A DNA stretch of 52,926 bases. Source: Aeromonas bivalvium. GTDB taxonomy: Bacteria; Pseudomonadota; Gammaproteobacteria; Enterobacterales; Aeromonadaceae. Both the position numbers and the translations under genes were made by a program. Under the pieces are notes generated by a model, which made no database searches, had not been told where the DNA came from, and saw only the letters and a list, made by a program, of their open reading frames with translations. Of the stretch, positions 43,256-52,898 are shown in pieces. The stretch is from assembly GCF_000819765.1 (NCBI RefSeq), contig NZ_CDBT01000014.1, positions 1-52,926 on the forward strand, written 5' to 3'. Each line of letters opens with the position of its first letter. Position 1 is the first letter of the stretch.

Positions 43256-43626
43256 TCCCATCTCCCAGTCCATCGCCAAGGCCTCGTGCCCGCCTGCACC
43301 TGCCCTTGAGCGACCATGCCAGGGCAAGCCGGGGGGCCAAACGACCGTTTTTCACGCAAGCCAATCGTGCCACAAGCACGGGCTAATTCAACACACTCGC
43401 TGTTGATATCTATCCCTTCCCTCATCTTTCACTGGTAATGTCGTCGCAGGGCAAACGATCATGCTGAATTTAACAAACCAGCAACCCTGTTTGAGGGCTA
43501 AAAATCAGGGAATTATTCTAAAAAGAAGATTGTTCTAGCATTCAATTCTGTGAAGAATAGAGGCAAAGAAATTTGATACTAAAAATCGCCTTTTTCGCCA
43601 ACGCGCCCCAGGGGATCTCGTTCACT
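43256..43626. other. intergenic region between the DUF1653 gene and alaA
   Basis: About 370 bases. The first 130 are GC-rich and may hold the DUF1653 promoter. From 43390 to 43600 the sequence is AT-rich, unlike its neighbours, with TTGTTC near 43528 and AGAATA 17-18 bases later as a possible alaA promoter. No gene or repeat is seen. Confidence 0.4.
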
Positions 43627-44841
43627 ATGTTCACCATCGACAAGTCGCACAAGCTCGACGATGTCTGCTATGACATTCGCGGCCCTGTGCATAAAGAGGC
43701 TCGCCGTCTCGAAGACGAAGGCCACCGCATCATCAAGCTCAACATCGGCAACCCGGCCCCGTTCGGCTTCGAAGCGCCGGAGGAGATCATCAAGGATGTG
43801 ATCCTCAACATGCCCCAGAGCCAGGGCTACTGCGATTCCAAGGGGCTCTTCTCCGCCCGCAAGGCGGTGATGCAGTACTACCAGCAAAAAGGGATGCGCA
43901 AGGTCGACATCGACGACATCTACATCGGCAATGGCGCGAGCGAGCTCATCGTGATGGCCATGCAGGCGCTGCTCAACAACGGCGACGAGATGCTGGTGCC
44001 CTCCCCCGACTATCCGCTCTGGACTGCGGCCGTCACCCTCTCCGGCGGCCATGCGGTGCACTACCGCTGCGATGAAGGGGCTGACTGGTATCCGGATCTC
44101 GACGACATCCGCGCCCGCATCACACCGCGCACCCGCGGCCTGGTGCTGATCAACCCCAACAACCCGACCGGCGCCGTCTACGGCAGCGAGTTTTTGCTTG
44201 AAGTGATCGAGATCGCCCGCCAGCACAACCTCATCATCTTCGCCGACGAAATTTACGACAAGATCCTCTACGACGACATCTCCCACACCAGCGTCTGCAC
44301 CCTGTGCGACGACGTCATGGTGGTGACCTTCAACGGCCTCTCCAAGGCCTACCGCGCCTGCGGCTTCCGCCAGGGCTGGATGGTCATCACAGGGCCCAAG
44401 GGCCGCGCCAAGGGGTACATCGAGGGGCTGGAGATGCTGGCCTCCATGCGGCTGTGTGCCAACGTGCCCATGCAGCACGCCATCCAGACCGCCCTTGGGG
44501 GCTATCAGAGCATCAACGAGCTGATCCTGCCGGGTGGCCGCCTGCGCCGCCAGCGGGACAAGGCCTGGGAGCTGCTCAACGAGATCCCCGGGGTCTCCTG
44601 CGTCAAGCCCAAGGGGGCGCTCTACATGTTCCCGCGCCTCGACCCCAAGGTGTACGACATCCGCGACGACCAGAAGATGGTGTTCGACCTGCTGCAGCAG
44701 GAAAAATTGCTGCTGGTGCAGGGCACCGGCTTCAACTGGCCCGCACCGGATCACTTCCGCCTGGTGTTCCTGCCCAGGGAAGAGGAGCTGGAAGAGGCCA
44801 TTGGCCGCCTTGCCCGCTTCCTGAAGGATTACAAGCAGTAA
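43627..44841 (+). CDS. alaA: glutamate-pyruvate aminotransferase AlaA
   Basis: A 404-residue fold-type I PLP enzyme, near-identical in layout to E. coli AlaA (YfbQ). It has LNIGNPAPFGFEAPEEI, QGYCDSKGLFSARKAVMQYYQ, the PLP-contact NPNNPTGAVY and ADEIYDKILYDD, the Schiff-base Lys240 in NGLSKAYRACGFRQGW, and CVKPKGALYMFPRLD at the C-terminus. It makes alanine from pyruvate using glutamate. ATG 43627 matches the family start; GGGGA lies about 11 bases upstream. Monocistronic with a strong terminator. Confidence 0.95.
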   Translation: MFTIDKSHKLDDVCYDIRGPVHKEARRLEDEGHRIIKLNIGNPAPFGFEAPEEIIKDVILNMPQSQGYCDSKGLFSARKAVMQYYQQKGMRKVDIDDIYIGNGASELIVMAMQALLNNGDEMLVPSPDYPLWTAAVTLSGGHAVHYRCDEGADWYPDLDDIRARITPRTRGLVLINPNNPTGAVYGSEFLLEVIEIARQHNLIIFADEIYDKILYDDISHTSVCTLCDDVMVVTFNGLSKAYRACGFRQGWMVITGPKGRAKGYIEGLEMLASMRLCANVPMQHAIQTALGGYQSINELILPGGRLRRQRDKAWELLNEIPGVSCVKPKGALYMFPRLDPKVYDIRDDQKMVFDLLQQEKLLLVQGTGFNWPAPDHFRLVFLPREEELEEAIGRLARFLKDYKQ

Positions 44842-44941
44842 GCCAAGGCTGTGATTGCAACCACCGGCATGGCAAAGAGAGGCTCCCCCGGGCGCCTCTC
44901 TGGCTGGCGGCCTCTTTCGGGAGGAGTACAGACCGGATAGC

Positions 44942-44977
44942 AAAGGGCCCCGTCTGCAGCAGACGGGGCCCTTTCTC
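44942..44977. terminator. bidirectional terminator between alaA and fabV
   Basis: A 15-bp stem, AAAGGGCCCCGTCTG paired with CAGACGGGGCCCTTT around CAG. A smaller hairpin (GAGGCTCCCCCGGGCGCCTC) lies at about 44879-44898. Confidence 0.92.
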
Positions 44978-44995
44978 ATGACGCAGGCGAAAGCC

Positions 44996-46189
44996 TTAGA
45001 GTTCGATCACGTCGAATTGCACGTCCGGGTTCACGTCCGCATCGTAATCCACCTCGTCCAGGCCGAAACCGAACAGGCGCAGGAACTCCTGCTTGTAGCC
45101 GGCGTAGTCGGTGAGCTCACAGAGGTTCTCGGTGGTGATGGAGGGCCAGAGATCGCGGCAGGTCTGCTGCACGTCTTCCCGCAACTCCCAGTCGTCCATG
45201 CGGATGCGGGCCTGCTCGTCCAGTGCCAGCGCCTCGCCATAGAGACGGGTGCGCAGCATGCGATCCACCTGCTCCATGCAGCCCTCGTGAATGCCCTTCT
45301 CCTTCATGATCTTGAAGGCCATGGAGATATAGAGCGGCATCACCGGAATGGCGCTTGATGCCTGGGTCACCACGGATTTGAGCACGGCCACGTGGGCGGT
45401 GCCCCCCTTGGCGGCCAGATCGCCACGGATGGCGGCGGCGGCGCGGTCCAGATCTTCCTTGGCGCGGCCCAGGGTGCCATGCCAGTAGATGGGCCAGGTC
45501 AGGTCGGTGCCGATGTAGGAGTAGGCCACGGACTTGGCGCCGTCGGCCAGCACGCCCGCATCACGCAGGGCAGCCATCCACAGCTCCCAGTCCTGACCGC
45601 CCATGACGGTGATGGTGCTCTGGATCTCTTCCTCGTTCGCCGGCTCGACGGTGGCGGTGATGATCTGATCCTTGTTGGTGTCGATGGCGGTTGAGGTGTA
45701 GACCTCGCCGATGGGTTTCAGCGCAGATCGCACCACTTCGCCGGTGTCCGGCAGCTTGCGCACCGGGGAGGCCAGGGAATAGACCACCAGATCGATTTGA
45801 CCCAGATCCTGCTTGATGAGCTCGATCACCTTGGCACGGCACTCGTGGGAGAAGGCATCGCCATTGATGCTCTTGGCGTAGAGGCCAGCCTCTTTGGCGG
45901 CCTTGTCGAAGGCGGCGGAGTTGTACCAGCCGGCGGAGCCCGTCTTGGTCTCGGAGCTCGGCTTTTCGAAGAAGACACCTATGGTCGCGGCGCCGGAGCC
46001 AAAGGCGGTGGCGATGCGGGAAGCCAGGCCGTAACCGGTAGAGGCGCCGATCACCAGCACCTTCTTGGGCCCATTCTCGATGGTGCCCTTGGCCTGGGTG
46101 TAGGCAATCTGACGGCGAACATTGGCTTCACAGCCGACCGGATGGGTGGTGGTGCAGATAAAGCCGCGAACCTTGGGTTTGATGATCAT
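44996..46189 (-). CDS. fabV: trans-2-enoyl-ACP reductase FabV
   Basis: A 397-residue NADH-dependent enoyl-acyl carrier protein reductase. The start [24 protein letters not shown] is typical. [32 protein letters not shown] is the nucleotide site, and the active-site Y-x8-K is Tyr235 and Lys244 in [10 protein letters not shown]. FabV completes each fatty-acid elongation cycle and, unlike FabI, is naturally tolerant of triclosan. This start is preferred over an ATG 17 codons upstream, which adds residues the family lacks; the ribosome binding site is weak (AGAGA). It is convergent with alaA and divergent from the chemoreceptor gene. Confidence 0.96.
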   Translation of the reverse strand: MIIKPKVRGFICTTTHPVGCEANVRRQIAYTQAKGTIENGPKKVLVIGASTGYGLASRIATAFGSGAATIGVFFEKPSSETKTGSAGWYNSAAFDKAAKEAGLYAKSINGDAFSHECRAKVIELIKQDLGQIDLVVYSLASPVRKLPDTGEVVRSALKPIGEVYTSTAIDTNKDQIITATVEPANEEEIQSTITVMGGQDWELWMAALRDAGVLADGAKSVAYSYIGTDLTWPIYWHGTLGRAKEDLDRAAAAIRGDLAAKGGTAHVAVLKSVVTQASSAIPVMPLYISMAFKIMKEKGIHEGCMEQVDRMLRTRLYGEALALDEQARIRMDDWELREDVQQTCRDLWPSITTENLCELTDYAGYKQEFLRLFGFGLDEVDYDADVNPDVQFDVIEL

Positions 46190-46509
46190 GTGTTTTCTCT
46201 TATCCGTTTGATGGATGAAATCGGGCATAAGATACCTCATCTTGCCGAGATAAGGTGCTCTGATGTGTTGAACGGCCGGGAAAATTGGTAAAAAAAGAGG
46301 ACCCGGGCAGCGAGACTCAATCCCTCGGTCGCCTTGGCATCCCCCGCGCTCTCTGCGGTACCACTTGCCGGGAAAGCGGACATAAACAGCATGAAAACAG
46401 CGCGTTACCCCAATTCTCCTCTGCTGTCGGCAAAGGAGTTGTACTAGTATTGAGCCGGTCGGTTATCGTCAGAACAAAGCATCACAGGGGTCTCACGGAG
46501 GAGCACCAC
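46190..46509. other. divergent promoter region between fabV and the PAS chemoreceptor gene
   Basis: About 320 bases. The part next to fabV has CTTATCTCGGCAAGATGAGG, an imperfect inverted repeat. The part next to the chemoreceptor has TTGTACTAGTATTGAG near 46439-46454 as a possible core promoter. A frame stays open for 75 codons upstream of the chemoreceptor, but without signals. No separate gene is supported. Confidence 0.4.
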
Positions 46510-47808
46510 ATGTTTTGGAAACACACGGACAGCAATGAACAACGCGAAGAAACCGCAAGAGTCGCCGGGCTGGACGCCTTCGAGCAGGCGATCCAGTCCC
46601 AGGCGCCCTATATCCAGTTCACCCCGGACGGCATAGTCACCTTCGTCAACGATCGCTTCCTCGCCATCGTGGGATATGGGCGTGATGAGGTGCTGGGGCA
46701 GCACCACAGCACCCTCTGCTTTCCCGATGACGTCAAGACCCGCGACTACGAGGTTCTGTGGCAGGATCTGCGCAAGGGCACCTTTCGCAGCGGCCGCTTC
46801 ATCCGTCAGGCCAAATCGGGCCAGGCCGTCTGGCTGGAGGCCACCTATTTTCCCATCGTGGTCGAGGGCAAGGTGGTGCGGGTCGCCAAGGTCGCCTCGG
46901 ACGTGACCCAGCAGCAATCGTCCCTGGAGCGAAGCCAGGCCTTGCTGGCCGCCCTGGACAAGTCCCTGGCCGTGATCGACTTCGAGCCGGACGGCACCGT
47001 CATCACCGCCAACCAGAATTTTCTCCACTGCTTTGGCTACCGGCTCGAAGAGGTGGCGGGCCAGCATCACCGACTGTTTTGCGATGACGACTTCTACCGC
47101 CAGCACCCCCACTTCTGGCGGGATCTGGGCGCAGGCACCATACAATCCGGTCTCTTCATGCGCCTGGGGCACCAGGGCCAGAAGATCTGGCTGGAGGCCA
47201 CCTACAACCCCATCTTCAATCACGAAGGCAAGGTGGTAAAAATCATCAAGCTGGCCAGCGACATCACGGAGCGGGTCGAGCAGGCCCTCTCGGTGCGCGA
47301 GGCGGCCAAGAAGGCCTGCGCCATCGCCAGCGAGACGGTCGCCAGCGCCGACAAGGGACGAGAGGTGATCGACAAGGTGCTGGACACCTCCCGTCACATC
47401 AACAGCTCGGTCAGCGAGGTGACCCAGCAGATAGAGCGGCTCAACCAGCAGTCCAGGAGCATAGAGTCCATCATCTCCACCATCAGCGGCATCGCGGATC
47501 AGACCAATCTGCTGGCCCTCAATGCCGCCATCGAGGCGGCCCGGGCGGGGGAACAGGGGCGAGGCTTTGCCGTGGTCGCCGACGAGGTGAGGCAGTTGGC
47601 GGCCAGAACCTCCTCCTCCACCAACGAGATCGTCTCCGTCATCAAGCTCAACTCCCAGATCACCTCCACCATCACCCAGACCGTCAGCGTGGTGTCCGAC
47701 AAGGCGATGGCCGGGCAGGAGCAGGCCAACATCGTCTCCGCCGTCATCAAGGAGATCATCGAAGACGCCAACTCCGTCTCCGACACGGTCAAAAATCTCT
47801 CCATATGA
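46510..47808 (+). CDS. cytoplasmic PAS-PAS methyl-accepting chemotaxis protein (BdlA-like)
   Basis: A 432-residue soluble chemoreceptor without membrane helices. Two PAS domains are tandem and similar to each other: residues 35-140 ([46 protein letters not shown]) and 155-265 ([47 protein letters not shown]). The signalling hairpin follows, with tip [31 protein letters not shown]; only about 75 residues follow the tip, a short form seen in BdlA of Pseudomonas, which controls biofilm dispersion. Sensing by bound heme or FAD is possible but not shown. GGAGGAG lies 6 bases before ATG 46510. Monocistronic. Confidence 0.9.
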   Translation: MFWKHTDSNEQREETARVAGLDAFEQAIQSQAPYIQFTPDGIVTFVNDRFLAIVGYGRDEVLGQHHSTLCFPDDVKTRDYEVLWQDLRKGTFRSGRFIRQAKSGQAVWLEATYFPIVVEGKVVRVAKVASDVTQQQSSLERSQALLAALDKSLAVIDFEPDGTVITANQNFLHCFGYRLEEVAGQHHRLFCDDDFYRQHPHFWRDLGAGTIQSGLFMRLGHQGQKIWLEATYNPIFNHEGKVVKIIKLASDITERVEQALSVREAAKKACAIASETVASADKGREVIDKVLDTSRHINSSVSEVTQQIERLNQQSRSIESIISTISGIADQTNLLALNAAIEAARAGEQGRGFAVVADEVRQLAARTSSSTNEIVSVIKLNSQITSTITQTVSVVSDKAMAGQEQANIVSAVIKEIIEDANSVSDTVKNLSI

Positions 47809-47812
47809 ATCA

Positions 47813-47849
47813 CTCCCGACGAGGTGCCCCCCTGGCGCCTCGTCGGGAG
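47813..47849 (+). terminator. hairpin after the PAS chemoreceptor gene
   Basis: CTCCCGACGAGG paired with CCTCGTCGGGAG around a 13-base loop, just after the stop codon. No T run follows. Confidence 0.6.
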
Positions 47850-47984
47850 AGATGGGCACAAGGGACGCGTCCTCGCACCACAGGGCTGGATAATTCACTA
47901 ATAACCCTGCGGGCTTGCGGTTGTTTCTGACCCCCTAACATCAGATAATACCGCCCGCCTTCACAGCGGATAATCCAAATTCTG

Positions 47985-48566
47985 ATGACTGAGTACCTGC
48001 TTTTACTGATTGGCACCGTGCTGGTGAACAACTTCGTGCTGGTGAAATTCCTCGGCCTCTGCCCCTTCATGGGGGTCTCGGGCAAGCTGGAAACCGCCAT
48101 CGGCATGGGGCTGGCGACCACCTTCGTGCTGACCCTGGCCAGCGCCTGCTCCTATCTGGTGGAACACTATATTCTGCTGCCGCTCTCGGTTGGCTACCTG
48201 CGCACCCTGGCCTTCATCCTGGTCATCGCCGTGGTGGTGCAGTTTACAGAGATGGTGGTACGCAAGAGCAGCCCGACCCTCTATCGCCTGCTCGGCATCT
48301 TCCTGCCCCTCATCACCACCAACTGCGCCGTGCTCGGGGTGGCGCTGCTCAACATCAACGAGCGCCACAACTTCATCCAGAGCATCATCTACGGCTTCGG
48401 CGCCGCTGCCGGTTTCGCCCTGGTGCTGGTGCTGTTTGCCGCCATGCGTGAGCGCCTGGTGGCCGCCGACATCCCGGCGCCGTTTCGTGGCGTGTCCATC
48501 GCCATGATCACCGCAGGCCTGATGTCCCTTGCCTTCATGGGCTTTACCGGCCTTATCAAGATATAG
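47985..48566 (+). CDS. rsxA: electron transport complex subunit RsxA (RnfA)
   Basis: A 193-residue inner-membrane protein with six helices, starting [45 protein letters not shown] in the middle holds the Cys that, with a Cys in RsxE, binds an in-membrane iron cluster. It is the first gene of rsxABCDG(E). The complex moves electrons from NADH to ferredoxin-like carriers using ion flow, and in E. coli reduces SoxR. rsxB follows after 4 bases. The gap to the previous gene (47850-47984) should contain the operon promoter; none is clear. Confidence 0.97.
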   Translation: MTEYLLLLIGTVLVNNFVLVKFLGLCPFMGVSGKLETAIGMGLATTFVLTLASACSYLVEHYILLPLSVGYLRTLAFILVIAVVVQFTEMVVRKSSPTLYRLLGIFLPLITTNCAVLGVALLNINERHNFIQSIIYGFGAAAGFALVLVLFAAMRERLVAADIPAPFRGVSIAMITAGLMSLAFMGFTGLIKI

Positions 48567-48570
48567 CGCT

Positions 48571-49134
48571 ATGACTCACCTATTGTTTGCCATCCTGGTT
48601 CTGGCGCTGTTGGCCCTGGCCTTCGGCCTGATCCTGGGATTTGCCGCCATCAAGTTCAAGGTGGAGGCCGATCCCATCGTCGATCAGCTCGACGCCCTGC
48701 TGCCCCAGACCCAGTGCGGCCAGTGCGGCTATCCGGGCTGCAAGCCCTATGCCGAAGCCCTCGCCAATGGCGACGCCGTCAACAAGTGCGTCCCGGGCGG
48801 CGATGCCACCATGCGCAAGATTGCCGACCTCATGGGGGTGGAACCCCTGGCCATGGGGGACGGCCATGCCGCCGTGCCCATCAAGAAGGTCGCCTTCATC
48901 CATGAGGATCAGTGCATAGGTTGCACCAAGTGCATCCAGGCCTGTCCGGTCGACGCCATCGTCGGCGCCACCAAGGCGATGCATACGGTGATCAAGGATG
49001 AATGCACCGGGTGCGACCTCTGCGTCGACCCCTGCCCCACCGATTGCATCGAGATGATCCCGGTCCCCACTACGGTCGATAACTGGAAGTGGGATCTCAA
49101 CAGCGTCGTTATCCCGGTCAAGATGGTGGAGTAG
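48571..49134 (+). CDS. rsxB: electron transport complex iron-sulfur subunit RsxB (RnfB)
   Basis: A 187-residue membrane-anchored ferredoxin. It has an N-terminal helix ([24 protein letters not shown]) and a [4Fe-4S] domain with C-x2-C-x4-C in [16 protein letters not shown] and a fourth Cys in VNKC. Two ferredoxin motifs follow, [18 protein letters not shown] and [17 protein letters not shown]. It passes electrons between the membrane subunits and the soluble acceptor. The rsxC start lies 2 bases after its stop. Confidence 0.97.
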   Translation: MTHLLFAILVLALLALAFGLILGFAAIKFKVEADPIVDQLDALLPQTQCGQCGYPGCKPYAEALANGDAVNKCVPGGDATMRKIADLMGVEPLAMGDGHAAVPIKKVAFIHEDQCIGCTKCIQACPVDAIVGATKAMHTVIKDECTGCDLCVDPCPTDCIEMIPVPTTVDNWKWDLNSVVIPVKMVE

Positions 49135-49136
49135 TC

Positions 49137-51842
49137 ATGCAGTCTGTAATCGAACGCATCAAGGCCGGTGCCCTGTGGGATTTTCATGGCGGCATCCATC
49201 CCCCCGAGAACAAGCAGCAATCCAGCCTGAGCCCTGTGGTGCAGGCGGGACTGCCCCCCGAGCTCATCATACCGGTGCGCCAGCACGCGGGCCTGGCCGG
49301 CGAGCTGCTGGTCAAGGTGGGCGACAAGGTGAAGAAGGGCCAGCCCCTCACCGCCTTCGAGCGGGGCCGCTTCGTGCCGGTCCACGCCAGCAGTTCAGGG
49401 GTCATCAGCGCCATCGGCCAGCACACGGTCGCCCACCCCTCCGGCCTCTCCGATCTCTGCATCACCCTGATCCCCGACGGAGAGGACGCCTGGTGCGAGC
49501 GCCAGCCCCAGCCCGATTACTGGAACCTGGACCGGGTCAGCCTGCTCGAGCGCATTCAAGGGGCCGGCATAGCCGGACTCGGCGGCGCCGTCTTCCCCAC
49601 CCACAGCAAGCTCGATGGCCATGGCCAGCTCACCGAGATCCTCATCATCAACGGCCTGGAGTGCGAGCCCTACATCACCACGGATGACCGCCTGATGCAG
49701 GAGTACGCGGACGAGATCCTGGAGGGTATCCGGGTGCTCAAGCACCTGCTCAAGCCCAAGCTCTGCCTGATCGGCATCGAGGACAACAAGCCCGCCGCGG
49801 CCAAGGCCCTGCGTCAGCAGATCAGCGAAGAGGACATCCTGGTGCGGGAGGTCCCCACCAAATATCCCTCGGGCGGCGCCAAACAGACCATAGAGCTGCT
49901 GACCGGCCGTCAGGTACCCAAGGGGGGCCGGGCCGTCGATATCGGCATCATGGTGCTCAACGTCGCCACCGTGTTCGCCATCAAGCGCGCCATCGTCGAC
50001 GGCGAGCCGCTCATCGAGCGCATCGTTACCCTCACCGGAGACGCCTTCAAGCAGCCGGGCAATGCCTGGGTGCGCCTTGGCACCCCGGTACGCTGGCTGC
50101 TGGGGCGCTTCGATCTGCAGCCGGAACCGGGCCAGCGGGTGATCATGGGGGGGCCCATGATGGGCTTCACCCTGCCCCACGCCATGGTGCCTGTGGTCAA
50201 GGCCACCAACTGCCTGCTCGCCCCGACCCGGGCCGAACTGCCCCCTCCCGAGCCGGAGCAGTCCTGCATCCGCTGCAGCGCCTGCGCCGACGCCTGCCCC
50301 GCCACCCTGCTACCCCAGGAGCTCTACTGGTACAGCCGGGCCAAGGAGTATGACAAGGCGGAGCAGCTCAACCTGTTCGACTGCATCGAGTGCGGCGCCT
50401 GTGCCTGGGTCTGCCCGAGCCAGATCCCCCTGGTGCAGTACTACAAGATTGCCAAGGACGATATCCGCGAGGCCCGCGAGGAAGCCGAGAAGGCCGAACG
50501 CGCCCGCTTGCGTTTCGAGGCCAAGCAGGCGCGCTTCGAGCGGGACAAGGCCGCCCGCGAGGCACGCCACGCCGAGGCCGCCGCCCAGCGCCGCCAGGCC
50601 ATGACGGCCGCCACCGGGGAAGATCCCGTGGCCGCCGCCCTCGCCCGGCTCAAGGCAAAACAGGAAGCGACCCCAGGCGAAGGCGCCCCTGACAACGCAG
50701 CCATGGCCGCCGCTCGGGAGGCCCGCAAGCAGGAGGCCCTGGCGCGCCGCGCCGCCAAGGCGGCCGAACTCGAGGCCAGTGCCCCCATGACGGAGCCCGC
50801 CCCGTCCCAAGAGTCCGATCCCAAGAAGGCGGCCATCGCCGCCGCCCTGGCCCGCGCCAAGGCCAAGAAGGCCGCCCAGGCTGCCGGGGACCAGATTGCA
50901 GACGACTCTGCCGCCGCGCCCATCGCCTCGAGCCAGGCACCGAGCGAGCCGGTGACGGGATCTGCTGCCGAGCTCGACCCCAAGAAAGCGGCCATCGCCG
51001 CCGCCATCGCCCGCGCCAAGGCCAAGAAGGCCGCCCAGACCATCGGGGACCAGGGCGCAGACGACTCAGCAGCCACGCCCATCGCCTCGAGCCAGGCACC
51101 GAACGAGCCGATCGCCGAGTCCGCCCCCGAGGTTGACCCCAAGAAAGCGGCCATCGCTGCCGCCATCGCCCGCGCCAAGGCCAAGAAGGCCGCCCAGACT
51201 GCCGGGGACCAGGGCGCAGACGACTCTGCCGCCGCGCCCATCGCCTCGAGCCTGGCACCGAGCGAGCCGATCGCCGAGTCCGCTCCCGAGGTTGACCCCA
51301 AGAAAGCGGCCATTGCCGCCGCCATCGCCCGCGCCAAGGCCAAGAAGGCCGCCCAGGCTGCCGGGGACCAGGGCGCAGACGACTCTGCCGCCGCGCCCAT
51401 CGCCTCGAGCCAGGCACCCAGCGAGTCGATCGCCGAGTCCACCCCCGAGGTCGACCCCAAGAAAGCGGCCATTGCCGCCGCCGTAGCAAAAGCCAAGGCC
51501 AGAAAAGCGGCCGAGGCCAAGGAGGCCCCCGCAGCACAGCCCTGCGCCGAAACGGCCCCTGGCGCCGAGTCCGCCCCCGAGGTTGACCCCAAGAAAGCGG
51601 CCATTGCCGCCGCCGTGGCAAAAGCCAAGGCCAGAAAGGCGGCCGAGGCCAAGGAGGCCCCCGCAGCACAGCCCTGCGCCGAAACGACCCCTGGCGCCGA
51701 GACGTCTGCCCCCGAGCTAGATCCCAAGAAGGCAGCCATCGCCGCCGCCGTGGCAAAAGCCAAGGCCAGAAAGGCGGCGCTTGCGGGCGCCACCACAGAC
51801 AACGAAACGGTCAGCCCGGCTGACAGCAAGAGGGATACCTGA
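49137..51842 (+). CDS. rsxC: electron transport complex subunit RsxC (RnfC) with long repeat tail
   Basis: A 901-residue peripheral subunit; the conserved core is about 450 residues and E. coli RsxC is about 740. The core has FHGGIHPPENK, the NADH/FMN region GAGIAGLGGAVFPTHSKL, PTKYPSGGAKQTIELLTGR, and two [4Fe-4S] motifs, CIRCSACADACPATLLP and CIECGACAWVCPSQIPLV. A charged helix follows (REEAEKAERARLRFEAKQARFERDK). From residue 561 there are seven repeats, each opening DPKKAAIAAA-(I/V)A-(R/K)AKA-(K/R)KAA. The tail is typical of the family but long here, and may act as a flexible membrane or partner tether. Confidence 0.96.
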   Translation: MQSVIERIKAGALWDFHGGIHPPENKQQSSLSPVVQAGLPPELIIPVRQHAGLAGELLVKVGDKVKKGQPLTAFERGRFVPVHASSSGVISAIGQHTVAHPSGLSDLCITLIPDGEDAWCERQPQPDYWNLDRVSLLERIQGAGIAGLGGAVFPTHSKLDGHGQLTEILIINGLECEPYITTDDRLMQEYADEILEGIRVLKHLLKPKLCLIGIEDNKPAAAKALRQQISEEDILVREVPTKYPSGGAKQTIELLTGRQVPKGGRAVDIGIMVLNVATVFAIKRAIVDGEPLIERIVTLTGDAFKQPGNAWVRLGTPVRWLLGRFDLQPEPGQRVIMGGPMMGFTLPHAMVPVVKATNCLLAPTRAELPPPEPEQSCIRCSACADACPATLLPQELYWYSRAKEYDKAEQLNLFDCIECGACAWVCPSQIPLVQYYKIAKDDIREAREEAEKAERARLRFEAKQARFERDKAAREARHAEAAAQRRQAMTAATGEDPVAAALARLKAKQEATPGEGAPDNAAMAAAREARKQEALARRAAKAAELEASAPMTEPAPSQESDPKKAAIAAALARAKAKKAAQAAGDQIADDSAAAPIASSQAPSEPVTGSAAELDPKKAAIAAAIARAKAKKAAQTIGDQGADDSAATPIASSQAPNEPIAESAPEVDPKKAAIAAAIARAKAKKAAQTAGDQGADDSAAAPIASSLAPSEPIAESAPEVDPKKAAIAAAIARAKAKKAAQAAGDQGADDSAAAPIASSQAPSESIAESTPEVDPKKAAIAAAVAKAKARKAAEAKEAPAAQPCAETAPGAESAPEVDPKKAAIAAAVAKAKARKAAEAKEAPAAQPCAETTPGAETSAPELDPKKAAIAAAVAKAKARKAALAGATTDNETVSPADSKRDT
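50817..51842 (+). repeat. tandem repeats in the 3' part of rsxC (159 bp, then 132-135 bp)
   Basis: Repeat units begin at 50817, 50976, 51135, 51294, 51453, 51585 and 51720 (each at the Asp-Pro-Lys-Lys codons). The first four periods are exactly 159 bp (53 codons), then 132 and 135 bp. The middle units are near-identical at the DNA level over GCCGGGGACCAGGGCGCAGA and neighbours, suggesting recent expansion or gene conversion. All periods keep the frame. Confidence 0.93.
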
Positions 51843-51845
51843 GTC

Positions 51846-52898
51846 ATGTTCACTATCGCGAGTGCCCCCTTCGCTCACAACCGCAAGCAGACCCAGACCC
51901 TGATGCTGCTGGTGATCCTGGCCTGTCTGCCCGGGCTCGCCGCCCAGATCTGGTTCTTCGGCTGGGGCTCCGTCATCCAGATAGCCCTGGCCGCGGTCAC
52001 GGCCCTTGGCTGCGAGGCCCTGGTGCTGCGCCTGCGCGCCCGGCCGGTCAAACCCGCCCTGCTAGATGGCAGCGCCCTGCTCACCGCCGTGCTGATAGGG
52101 CTGGCCCTGCCGCCCCTGCTGCCCTGGTGGATGACCCTGGTCGCCACCGCCTTCGCCATCATCATCGCCAAGCACCTCTATGGCGGCCTGGGCCAGAACC
52201 TGTTCAACCCGGCCATGGTGGCCTATGTGCTGCAGCTGGTCTCCTTCCCGGTACAGATGACCAGCTGGCTGCCGCCGTCCGACATCGCCGCCTACGGCAT
52301 CGGCTTTGGGGATGCCGTCTCCACCATCTTCACCGGCTTTAGCCTGGACGGCTACAGCATGGCCCAGCTCAAGCAGGGGGTAGATGGCCTCACCATGGCC
52401 ACGCCGCTGGATACCCTCAAGACGGGACTGGGCCAGGGGCTGACCGCGAGCGAGGTGATGACGCACTCCGTGTTCGAGGGTTGGGGCGGCATCGGCTGGA
52501 GCTGGGTCAACCTGGGCTACCTGCTGGGCGGCCTCTTCCTGCTGCAACAGAGGGTGATCGCCTGGCGCATCCCGGTGGCCATGCTGGCCAGCCTGTTTGG
52601 CGCCGCCACCCTGGGCTATCTCATCAGCCCGGATGCCACCGCCACCCCCATGTTCCACCTGTTTTCCGGCGCCACCATGCTGGGGGCCTTCTTCATCGCC
52701 ACCGATCCGGTCAGCGCCTCGACCACGGCCCGGGGTCGTCTCATCTATGGCGCCCTCATCGGCGTGCTCATCTACATCATTCGCCGTTTCGGCGGCTATC
52801 CGGACGCCATCGCCTTCGCCGTGCTGCTGGCCAATCTCTGCGTCCCCATGATAGACAGCCTGACCCGTCCCAAATCCTACGGGGAGCGTCGCAAGTGA
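51846..52898 (+). CDS. rsxD: electron transport complex subunit RsxD (RnfD)
   Basis: A 350-residue inner-membrane protein with about nine helices. SAPFAHNRKQTQTLMLLVILACLPG is the N-terminal signature. DGSALLTAVLIGLALPPLLPWWM and GGLGQNLFNPAMVAYVLQLVSFP follow. DGLTMATPLD (residues 180-189) contains Thr186, matching the Thr that carries covalent FMN in RnfD. ATDPVSASTTARGRLIYGALIGVLIYIIRRFGGYPDAIAFAVLLANLCVPMID closes the protein. It starts 3 bases after the rsxC stop and overlaps the next start as GTGA. Confidence 0.97.
   Translation: MFTIASAPFAHNRKQTQTLMLLVILACLPGLAAQIWFFGWGSVIQIALAAVTALGCEALVLRLRARPVKPALLDGSALLTAVLIGLALPPLLPWWMTLVATAFAIIIAKHLYGGLGQNLFNPAMVAYVLQLVSFPVQMTSWLPPSDIAAYGIGFGDAVSTIFTGFSLDGYSMAQLKQGVDGLTMATPLDTLKTGLGQGLTASEVMTHSVFEGWGGIGWSWVNLGYLLGGLFLLQQRVIAWRIPVAMLASLFGAATLGYLISPDATATPMFHLFSGATMLGAFFIATDPVSASTTARGRLIYGALIGVLIYIIRRFGGYPDAIAFAVLLANLCVPMIDSLTRPKSYGERRK

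Noticed and set aside
46510-47808. PAS chemoreceptor as a truncated pseudogene because of its short signalling domain
   Set aside because: The frame is intact, the hairpin tip is complete and BdlA-type receptors normally have this length.
50817-51842. CRISPR-like regular repeats
   Set aside because: Units are 132-159 bp, adjacent without unique spacers, and keep a coding frame; they are part of rsxC.
50441-51853. Repetitive Ala-rich open frame antisense to the rsxC tail
   Set aside because: Its repeats are the reverse strand of the rsxC repeats, which are read in the proper frame of a known family.
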